DNA from: an uncultured Granulosicoccus sp.
GTDB taxonomy: Bacteria; Pseudomonadota; Gammaproteobacteria; Granulosicoccales; Granulosicoccaceae
NCBI GenBank assembly: GCA_947492525.1
Contig: CANLNQ010000008.1
Span: forward strand, 166,619 to 230,618
DNA: 64,000 nucleotides
Direction of reading: 5' to 3'
Of the stretch, positions 54,820 to 61,791 are shown one piece after another. The translations under genes were made by a program, and so were the position numbers. The notes under the pieces are model-generated. The model had not been told where the DNA came from and did no database searches. It was given only the letters and a program-made list of their open reading frames with translations. How positions within the stretch are numbered: position 1 is the first letter of the stretch; each line of letters begins with the position of its first letter.

Positions 54820-55559
54820 ACGATGATCTGAACGTACACGAATCAGGGGATGTGCAGGTTGCGGATGCCTCTGTGGAAACCGTTCAGGCAGTTTCGTTCG
54901 ATCTCGACGACACACTCTGGCACTGCGCGCCTGCAATAGCACGAGCCGATGCCGCGTTGTTCCAATGGTTTCAGGCATACACACCAAGGATCGTGTCCGC
55001 GCATACGCCTGACAGTATCCTGCACTATCAGGCGGGTGTTCGTCAGAACTATCCAGAGCTGCGTCGCTGCGTGAGCTCCCTACGGCTGGCCGGGCTGAGA
55101 GATCTGCTGGTCGAGTTCGGCTACCCGGCCAAGATGGCCGAGGAGGCCTTTGACGTGTTCTATCGAGCGCGCAGCGAAGTCGAACTCTATGAAGATGCCC
55201 TGGATGTGCTTGCCGGTCTGAAGTCGCGTTATCGGCTTGCGGCCATTACCAATGGCAATGCAGATCTGGATTTGATCGGAATCGCGCCTTATTTCGATGT
55301 CATACTTGCCGCGAACATGACATCCGCACCGAAGCCGGAACCAGACATGTTTCATGCGTGTCTGAACTTTCTTGAGTTGCCGTCACAGGCCCTGTTGCAT
55401 GTCGGTGATAATCCGGTGACGGATGTGCTGGGTGCCCGCAACGCAGGTGTACAGTCATTGTGGTTCAATCAGTATAATGATCAATGGCCGGATCACCTGC
55501 CTTTGCCGCACTTTCAGGTACAGACACTGTCGGATATCAGTGCTCTGCTGATGCGTTGA
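54816..55559 (+). CDS. HAD-superfamily hydrolase, YigB-like
   Basis: This 247-residue protein has HAD motif I in VSFDLDDTLWHC, motif II AAITNGNADLDLIG, motif III KPEPDMF and motif IV HVGDNPVTDVLGARNAG. It resembles YigB, a phosphatase acting on FMN and other small phosphates. It most likely begins at TTG 54816 overlapping the lutC stop; an internal GTG at 54852 with an upstream AGGGG is the alternative. The substrate is not certain. Confidence 0.85.
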   Translation: MNDDLNVHESGDVQVADASVETVQAVSFDLDDTLWHCAPAIARADAALFQWFQAYTPRIVSAHTPDSILHYQAGVRQNYPELRRCVSSLRLAGLRDLLVEFGYPAKMAEEAFDVFYRARSEVELYEDALDVLAGLKSRYRLAAITNGNADLDLIGIAPYFDVILAANMTSAPKPEPDMFHACLNFLELPSQALLHVGDNPVTDVLGARNAGVQSLWFNQYNDQWPDHLPLPHFQVQTLSDISALLMR

Positions 55560-55668
55560 CTGTCTGGCGGCCGTCAGGCTTGCGTTACGACCATTCACAC
55601 GGCACCGCGTGAAGGAACAACATCATTGCCGGCATGTCGAACCGGCGTTGCAAGGATCAGAAGTAGCT

Positions 55669-56526
55669 ATGAGTCGAACGTTTTACGTCAACGGTGAGTT
55701 CGTTGCCGAAGAGAATGCCAGGATATCCGTGCTGGATAGAGGCTTTCTGTTTGCTGATGCGGTGTACGAGGTATCGACCGTGCTCCAGGGCAAGCTGATC
55801 GACAACAAGGCGCATCTGAAGCGTCTGTGGCGCTCCATGTCGGAGCTGTCCATGGCGCCACCTTGTGCCGAAGAGGATATCGAGGCCGCACAGCTCAAAC
55901 TGATCGAGCTCAATGATCTGGAAGAGGGCTTGTTGTACCTGCAGGTATCGCGTGGCGTCGCCGATCGTGATTTTGCATTTCCGGCCAAGGCTCAGTCATC
56001 GCTGGTCATGTTCACTCAGGCCAAGAATCTGTTGAATTCACCCATGGCCGAAACGGGTCTGCATGTGATTTCCATACCGGATCTGCGCTGGAAGCGACGT
56101 GATATCAAGACTGTCGGCTTGCTGGCGCCGAGCATGGGCAAGCAGTCGGCACTGGACGCGGGTGTCCATGACGCCTGGATGGTCGAAGACGGACTGGTTA
56201 CCGAGGGGACGTCCAATAATGCCTACATAGTCACCGCAGACCGGAAAATCCAGACTCGGCATCTGGGGCACGAGATCCTCAGTGGCATTACACGTCAGGC
56301 CGTACTCAAGTTTGCAAGAGAGGAGGGGTATACGGTTGTGGAAGAACCGTTCACCATCGAAGAGGCGAGGAAGGCCAGCGAAGCGTTCATAACCAGCGCA
56401 TCGACGTTCGTCATGCCGGTCGTCAACATCGATGGAGTTGCCTTGGGCGATGGCACGCCGGGGCCTGTCAGTAAACAATTGCGACAGATCTATATTGCAG
56501 CAGCGTTGGCCCGCCAGAACTTGTAG
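55669..56526 (+). CDS. dat: D-amino-acid (D-alanine) transaminase, class IV
   Basis: This 285-residue fold-type IV PLP enzyme resembles D-alanine aminotransferases: FYVNGEFVAEENARISVLDRG at the start, LQVSRGVADRDFAFP, the PLP-lysine segment RRDIKTVGLLAPSMGKQ, and EGTSNNAYIV. It exchanges amino groups between D-alanine and 2-oxoglutarate or pyruvate. A branched-chain aminotransferase is less likely. The chosen ATG 55669 is where the family N-terminus begins. It follows the HAD gene by 109 bases on the same strand. Confidence 0.87.
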   Translation: MSRTFYVNGEFVAEENARISVLDRGFLFADAVYEVSTVLQGKLIDNKAHLKRLWRSMSELSMAPPCAEEDIEAAQLKLIELNDLEEGLLYLQVSRGVADRDFAFPAKAQSSLVMFTQAKNLLNSPMAETGLHVISIPDLRWKRRDIKTVGLLAPSMGKQSALDAGVHDAWMVEDGLVTEGTSNNAYIVTADRKIQTRHLGHEILSGITRQAVLKFAREEGYTVVEEPFTIEEARKASEAFITSASTFVMPVVNIDGVALGDGTPGPVSKQLRQIYIAAALARQNL

Positions 56527-56557
56527 TGTTGGCAGGCATTAGCGTGGACCGGAGGCC

Positions 56558-58609
56558 ATGAAACCTTTTTTGAATCTCTGCAGGGCATCGCGATCACTGG
56601 CAATCTGCATGATGGGCATCGTGCTGGTCGCATGCAGTGAGGATGACGAGCCGATAACGCCGGACGTTAACACGGATCCGGATATCTTCGACGAACCGGT
56701 CATGACCTCTGAGCCTGTATTCAGTGGCAACTCGGGCGTGCAATCCTTCGAGTTGCTGGAGGATGGGCTGCTGCGTGGCCGCTTCTACAGTGCCGACAGC
56801 GCAGAGGATAATCCGCCGACCATTCGCTCTCTGCCCGGCAATGGGCTGTTGACACTGCAGCCCGGTGCTCAGGTCTTTGTCTATACACCTGAAGCGGACT
56901 TCTGGGGTGAGGATGCGTTCGAATATGTCACGTTTGGCGGCACGACACTATCAGTCACGCTGAGCGTGACACCTGTCAACGATGCACCGGTACTGGTACC
57001 CGATCTGCCGCAGGTTGCTGCGCAGGGCAGGCTGTTCACTCATCAACTCGAAGCCAGCGACGTCGACGATGACGTCCTTCAGTACAGCTCTATCGACCTG
57101 CCTTCATGGTTGGGTCTCGATGGCTCGACCGGTCTGCTTTCCGGCCTGCCGACACAGGACGATATCGGCGTGTCGGATGAATTCGTGTTGCGCGTCAGTG
57201 ACTCGGGAGGGCTCAGGGATGAATTGACCGGGTTGCGTCTGGAGGTCATCGACGTCAATGATGCGCCGACGCTGAATCTGGCAAGGTTGCCATCGGAACT
57301 TCTGGCGCGCGAGACAGTGACCGCGCGGCTTTTCCCCGACGATCCCGATGGCGACCCGGTAACCCTGGACGTGGAGCCGAATGCCTTTGTCGAGGGCGTT
57401 GCCAACAATGGCAGCGTCAGCCTGACGGCCAGTGATGTCAATGAAGTGACGCAGGTCAATGTCGTGATCAAGGCTACCGATCAACGAGGTCAGGTTACCC
57501 GCGAGATCGTTCCGCTGACGCTGTATCCGCGCACTGAATCAGGCAGAGGCATTACCTTGTCCGGTGTCGAGAACGGTCAGGCGGTGCACGTGGTCGTGCT
57601 GGGTGACGGGTACGCGGAGGATCAGCAGTCACTGTTCCGGGAGCATGTGGAAGATGCCATCGAGAACATGCAATCAGATGCCGGAATCTCTGCGCATTTC
57701 GATGCGCTGAGCATTCACATGATCGCCACCATCTCCGAGGATTCGGGGTCGGACGACAATGAAACCACGGATGCTCGTGATACCTATTACGACAGCACTT
57801 ACAATTGCGGCTCCATCCAGCGTCTGATCTGCGCTGATTCGCTGGAGATGCTGCTCACGGCAGTGGAGGAATACCCGGATTTCGATCAGGTCATTCTGCT
57901 GGTCAATGATGTGCGCTATGGCGGTAGTGGGAACAGTGGGGCAAGCTATGCCATTACATCGGCCTATTATCCCGAGATAGCGCTGCATGAAATGGGGCAC
58001 AGCCTCGCTAATCTGGCCGATGAATATGTGGACAATCTGCTGGTCGAAACGACCGGTTTTCCGGCGTTCGTGGAAGGCAATCACCCGAATGTGACGGCAA
58101 TTACCGATCCGTCGGAAGTCCCCTGGGCTCATTGGATCGACCCCGACGAACCCCTGCCGGAGAAACCGGGTGAGAGTGGCGTCGGCTTGTTCGAAGGCGG
58201 ACTCTACCGAGCCAGTGGTGTATACCGGCCCACTTTCAACAGCCGCATGCGTAGTTTCGAGGCATCATTCGGCCCGGTGAACAGCGAGATCTGGGTGTTG
58301 AGTCTCTACGAGAACACCAATGGCGGTATTCGTGGCTATTCTCCGACGGCCCGCCGCGTCAACCTGAACGCTGGCGAGTCTCAGGTGTTTGTGGTCAGCC
58401 CGATTTTCGGCGCTGACGTGCAGTCGGTGGAGTGGACGCTGGATGGCGACCCGATTCAGGCTGGTGATGATCCGGAGCGTGTGACGCTGTCCCCGGATGT
58501 GGGTAGCCACGTGTTGAGTGTCGAAGTGAAGGACATCAGCGGGGTCATTCGCAAACCGCCGCCTCATGCCGGTATTTTTACCTGGGAATGGCAGCTGGAG
58601 GTCCGATGA
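56558..58609 (+). CDS. Lipoprotein with Ig-like repeats and an M64-type metallopeptidase domain
   Basis: This 683-residue protein has a lipoprotein signal peptide with lipobox VLVAC (Cys26), an acidic linker, and two or three cadherin/Ig-like domains (about 60-340), including VTPVNDAPVL and VIDVNDAPTL. Residues 350-600 match the M64 (IgA peptidase-like) zinc protease family: VVLGDGYAEDQQSLF, then the zinc site HEMGHSLANLADEY at 477-490. A C-terminal Ig-like domain follows. It is probably anchored in the outer membrane and cuts proteins outside or in the periplasm; the target is unknown. GGAGG lies before the ATG. It overlaps the next gene by four bases. Confidence 0.85.
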   Translation: MKPFLNLCRASRSLAICMMGIVLVACSEDDEPITPDVNTDPDIFDEPVMTSEPVFSGNSGVQSFELLEDGLLRGRFYSADSAEDNPPTIRSLPGNGLLTLQPGAQVFVYTPEADFWGEDAFEYVTFGGTTLSVTLSVTPVNDAPVLVPDLPQVAAQGRLFTHQLEASDVDDDVLQYSSIDLPSWLGLDGSTGLLSGLPTQDDIGVSDEFVLRVSDSGGLRDELTGLRLEVIDVNDAPTLNLARLPSELLARETVTARLFPDDPDGDPVTLDVEPNAFVEGVANNGSVSLTASDVNEVTQVNVVIKATDQRGQVTREIVPLTLYPRTESGRGITLSGVENGQAVHVVVLGDGYAEDQQSLFREHVEDAIENMQSDAGISAHFDALSIHMIATISEDSGSDDNETTDARDTYYDSTYNCGSIQRLICADSLEMLLTAVEEYPDFDQVILLVNDVRYGGSGNSGASYAITSAYYPEIALHEMGHSLANLADEYVDNLLVETTGFPAFVEGNHPNVTAITDPSEVPWAHWIDPDEPLPEKPGESGVGLFEGGLYRASGVYRPTFNSRMRSFEASFGPVNSEIWVLSLYENTNGGIRGYSPTARRVNLNAGESQVFVVSPIFGADVQSVEWTLDGDPIQAGDDPERVTLSPDVGSHVLSVEVKDISGVIRKPPPHAGIFTWEWQLEVR

Positions 58610-59034
58610 TGACGCCCTTTCGCATGGTTGTATGGATGATGGGTGCTGCCCTGCTTGCCAGTCCGGTTTATGCAGATCAGCGGGTACTGTTTCGATTTGG
58701 CGACGGCGTTGTTCAGGTGTACCGGGTCATGCAACTGGATGAAATCACTGATTTCTCGACCGTGGTCAACAGTGAATCCATCGATGGAATGATCGTGATG
58801 CATTGGCTGGGCAGGGACGGCACTGTCCTGGCCAGCACCGAAGTGCTTGATCCCAGGGTGGCACGTTCGCCCAATCATACGAATTCTTTCGTACAGTCTC
58901 GTCTTGGTCTGGCATCGGGTGGCTGGGTGGCCAAAGGGCCTGATGAGGCCGAGTCAGTGAGCGTTGAACTGCCCGAGCGAGGCGCTCTGGGGCTTGCAGC
59001 CGAAACGTGGCTGTTGTCTCTAAGTGAAGAATAA
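58606..59034 (+). CDS. Small exported protein of unknown function, coupled to the M64 peptidase gene
   Basis: This 142-residue protein starts with a signal peptide (FRMVVWMMGAALLASPVYA, cleaved about residue 23), leaving a mature domain of about 115 residues rich in beta-strand-like stretches (VLFRFGDGVVQVYRVMQLDE). I do not recognise a family. GGAGG sits four bases before the ATG, and ATGA overlaps the peptidase stop, so it is translationally coupled. This may be a partner, inhibitor or chaperone of the peptidase. Confidence 0.75.
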   Translation: MMTPFRMVVWMMGAALLASPVYADQRVLFRFGDGVVQVYRVMQLDEITDFSTVVNSESIDGMIVMHWLGRDGTVLASTEVLDPRVARSPNHTNSFVQSRLGLASGGWVAKGPDEAESVSVELPERGALGLAAETWLLSLSEE

Positions 59035-59077
59035 GAAAGGGTGATAGTGTCGTAAAGCTTTGAACCATCACATTATT

Positions 59078-59104
59078 CCCGAGATTGCTCGGGCTCATAT
59101 GAGC
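59078..59104 (+). other. Hairpin and overlapping palindrome between envelope genes
   Basis: CCCGAG-ATTG-CTCGGG (59078-59093) is followed by the 12-base palindrome GCTCATATGAGC (59093-59104), sharing one base. They sit in the 133-base gap between the small exported protein and the coiled-coil protein. The first could end the upstream transcript and the second could be an operator; neither is proven. Confidence 0.35.
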
Positions 59105-59167
59105 TATGATGGCTAATCGTTCAAGACACCGTCCATCCGTCATTCGGGTGGCAATCAAGTGCAGCTT

Positions 59168-61147
59168 ATGTCGGAACCAGAATTTGATAGCAACGACAAG
59201 GACGCCGAGTCCATGTTCGACTTCCTGTCGGAAGACGACGAGGGTGCACCGCGTCGCAAGAAGATTGCAGCAACTCCGACAGAACGTCCGTTTCCCATCA
59301 TTCGCAAACCGGTACCGGTCTCGGAATCCGGGCCCTTGTTGCCACCGAAACCCGGTGCGCCCATCGAACCGCCACCTGCGCTGACATCCGGTTCGGACGA
59401 TCAGGTCGTCGACGATCTGGGTTTTCTGGATGATACGCCTCCCCGCCGGAATCCCGGCACAAGGCAGGGCGCCAACGGGGGGTCTGAAGAGACTCGAACC
59501 AACGTTACCAGGCTTGACTCGGTGTCGCGGCGCCGGGGCACCCCACCACCCGATGAATTCGGTCTGGATGACGCTGAAGTCGGTTCGATCCGACCAGCCA
59601 GAAAGAAGGACGGGTTCGAGAACGCTTTTGACAAGCTCGACCTTGACGATAGCCTGGAGCTGGATGAAGACTGGCAGAGTGGCCTTGGGGTCAGGTCTGT
59701 CGATGAGGAGCAATCATCCGGGCGGTCTGGTCGCGGCCGCTGGTTGGCAATGGTACTGGCCTTGTTGTTCATTGCTGCCGGGGTGGGGTCGTTCATCCTG
59801 AGTAGTCCGCCGGCTTGGTTGCCACTGCCCGGCAAGGACTCAAACCCCGTTATCGCAATGCCGTCGGATACTCAGTTGCCCGAATCAACGCTGGGAAGCA
59901 CCGTCGAAGCCATTGCACCGTCACCCTTGATGCAGAAGTTCCTCGATGAAAAGACGCGTGTCGAGGAGCTGGTTGCTGCGGGGGCTCTGGATGAGGCTGA
60001 AGCTGCGTTACAGAACATGGATCGCTCGGTTTACGGCTACGGCAGCCCGGAGTTCTCGGCCATACAGGATCAGATCGATCAACTGCGATCCGGCAGTATT
60101 TCCGCGGAGCAGTTCGCCGCTCAAAACAGGGAGGCTGAGGCTGCCAGGCTCGCTGAAGAGCAGGCTGCCCTGGCTGAGGCGGCAAGACTTGCTGATGAAC
60201 GGGCTGCCAGAGAGGAAGCGGCAAGACTGGCCGCTGAGCAGGCTGCCCGTGCAGAGGCGGCCAGGGTCGCGGAAGAACAGGCTGCCCGTGCAGAGGCAGC
60301 GAGGGCTGCAGAAGAACAGTCTGCTCGGGAAGAAGCGGCAAGGCTGGCGGCGGAACAGGCTGCTCGTGCAGAGTCCGCAAGACTGGCGGAGCAACAGGCT
60401 GCGAGGGCAGAGGCGGCTCGATTGGCCGAAGAGCAGAGAGTTCGAGAGGAAGCGGCAAGACAGGCCGAATTGCAAGCGGCCCGCGACGAGGCCGCGCGTA
60501 TCGAGCAGGTCCGACAGGCGGAACAGGCGGCGCGATTGGAGGCGGAGCGTCTCGAGCAGACGCGGTCTCAGACCCAATCTTCCGTACCGTCTCCGGGGCC
60601 CAGTGCGCAGTCCATCGACCGGGATCGGATCGCCACGGATAGACGGATTGCGGAGGAGCGAGCTGCTCTGCAACGGCAGCAGGCTCGTGAACAACGGTTG
60701 ATCGAAGCTCGTCAGCGAGAAGCGCAGGCGGAAGAGGCCAGAAGCTTGGCGCAGTCCGGAGCCGGCAATGAATCGAACTCCGGTTCACAGTCGCCAGGGG
60801 AAGCCGACGCCGTTATCAGCGACGCTGATCTGCAGTTGGTATACCAGCGCTTCGTCAATCTGCAACGTGCCATCAGCGAAAGGGATATCAATGCGGTGGT
60901 CAGTCTGACAAAGCGCTCAGGGGTACGGGTGCAGCAATTCATGCAGATTTTCGAAAACAGCACCGAGATCGATGCTCGTATCAAGAATGTATCCACCAGC
61001 AATGCGACTGGTGAAATCAAGGGTACATTGCAGATCAACCGAATCCGGCGGGCAGATGGCAGTTACGTGCAGCCGCCTGCTTCACTGGCATCCATAGACT
61101 TGTCCAGCAATCGGGATGAGTACGGCTGGTCAGCCATTTCCTGGTAA
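59168..61147 (+). CDS. Single-pass membrane protein with long Ala/Glu coiled-coil region
   Basis: This 659-residue protein has an acidic, Pro-rich cytoplasmic N-terminus (1-190), one membrane segment (WLAMVLALLFIAAGVGSFIL, about 191-212), then a region of about 160 residues made of EQAARAEAARLAE-like units that should form a long alpha-helical coiled coil, and a C-terminal globular part (about 555-659; LVYQRFVNLQRAISERDINAVVSL) resembling an NTF2/SnoaL-like fold. The topology suggests a type II inner-membrane protein with a rigid periplasmic rod, as in TolA-like proteins. I do not recognise the family. A GTG at 59159 is in frame; ATG 59168 is used. The repeats make a long false frame on the minus strand. 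Confidence 0.75.
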   Translation: MSEPEFDSNDKDAESMFDFLSEDDEGAPRRKKIAATPTERPFPIIRKPVPVSESGPLLPPKPGAPIEPPPALTSGSDDQVVDDLGFLDDTPPRRNPGTRQGANGGSEETRTNVTRLDSVSRRRGTPPPDEFGLDDAEVGSIRPARKKDGFENAFDKLDLDDSLELDEDWQSGLGVRSVDEEQSSGRSGRGRWLAMVLALLFIAAGVGSFILSSPPAWLPLPGKDSNPVIAMPSDTQLPESTLGSTVEAIAPSPLMQKFLDEKTRVEELVAAGALDEAEAALQNMDRSVYGYGSPEFSAIQDQIDQLRSGSISAEQFAAQNREAEAARLAEEQAALAEAARLADERAAREEAARLAAEQAARAEAARVAEEQAARAEAARAAEEQSAREEAARLAAEQAARAESARLAEQQAARAEAARLAEEQRVREEAARQAELQAARDEAARIEQVRQAEQAARLEAERLEQTRSQTQSSVPSPGPSAQSIDRDRIATDRRIAEERAALQRQQAREQRLIEARQREAQAEEARSLAQSGAGNESNSGSQSPGEADAVISDADLQLVYQRFVNLQRAISERDINAVVSLTKRSGVRVQQFMQIFENSTEIDARIKNVSTSNATGEIKGTLQINRIRRADGSYVQPPASLASIDLSSNRDEYGWSAISW

Positions 61148-61173
61148 TTCTCAAACTCAAAGAGACGCGATAA

Positions 61174-61791
61174 ATGCAGTCACTCCTTCAAAGTCGTTTC
61201 TTGACGATGACTTTGGCAGGCTTGCAGGTATTCCTGCAAGTCATGCTGGTCATGCCCACGAAAGCCTGGTCTCAGGACCTGGATTCAAGCCCGCCCGTCA
61301 TCGAGTCTCGCGCGGTTGAACAGGGCTTCAAGGGAGAGACTCAGGTATTCACCGCCACGGTAACCGATGATCGTGGGGTTGCATCTGTCTTTCTGCACTA
61401 TCGTCTGGATGGCGAATCGGTCTATCAGGACCGTCGGATGGAGCAGTTGGGTTCAACCAGCATTTACTCGACATCCTTGTCCACCGACAGTGATGTCGAT
61501 GCAATTCAGTATTACATCGAAGCAACGGATCTGGCCGAAAACCGCACTCTTCAGGGATTTGCGTTCGACCCCATCGAACGCCAGCTTGTCGATCGGGCAG
61601 TGCCGGCCGCCGATGTGCCAGCTGTCGAAGCGCCGGCTCCCGGTATGTCTACCGGCCGCAAGGTGCTGTATGGCGTGCTTGGCCTTGTCGTAGTCGGTGC
61701 GCTCGCCTCCGCGGCTGGCGGTAGCAGCAGCAGTGGTGGTTCCAGCGAGCCCGGTGTTGATGTCACAATCGTAGTGGAGCAATTACCATGA
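61174..61791 (+). CDS. Exported Ig-like protein with C-terminal hydrophobic, Gly/Ser tail
   Basis: This 205-residue protein has a signal sequence (MTLAGLQVFLQVMLVMPTKAW, cleaved near residue 33) and an Ig-like beta domain (PPVIESRAVEQGFKGETQVF, HYRLDGESVYQ, IQYYIEATDLAENR) of the kind found in surface proteins. A hydrophobic segment (VLYGVLGLVVVGALASAAGG) and a Gly/Ser/Glu tail end it, which may anchor it. The stop overlaps the next gene by four bases (ATGA), so the two are coupled. No catalytic motif is seen. Confidence 0.72.
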   Translation: MQSLLQSRFLTMTLAGLQVFLQVMLVMPTKAWSQDLDSSPPVIESRAVEQGFKGETQVFTATVTDDRGVASVFLHYRLDGESVYQDRRMEQLGSTSIYSTSLSTDSDVDAIQYYIEATDLAENRTLQGFAFDPIERQLVDRAVPAADVPAVEAPAPGMSTGRKVLYGVLGLVVVGALASAAGGSSSSGGSSEPGVDVTIVVEQLP

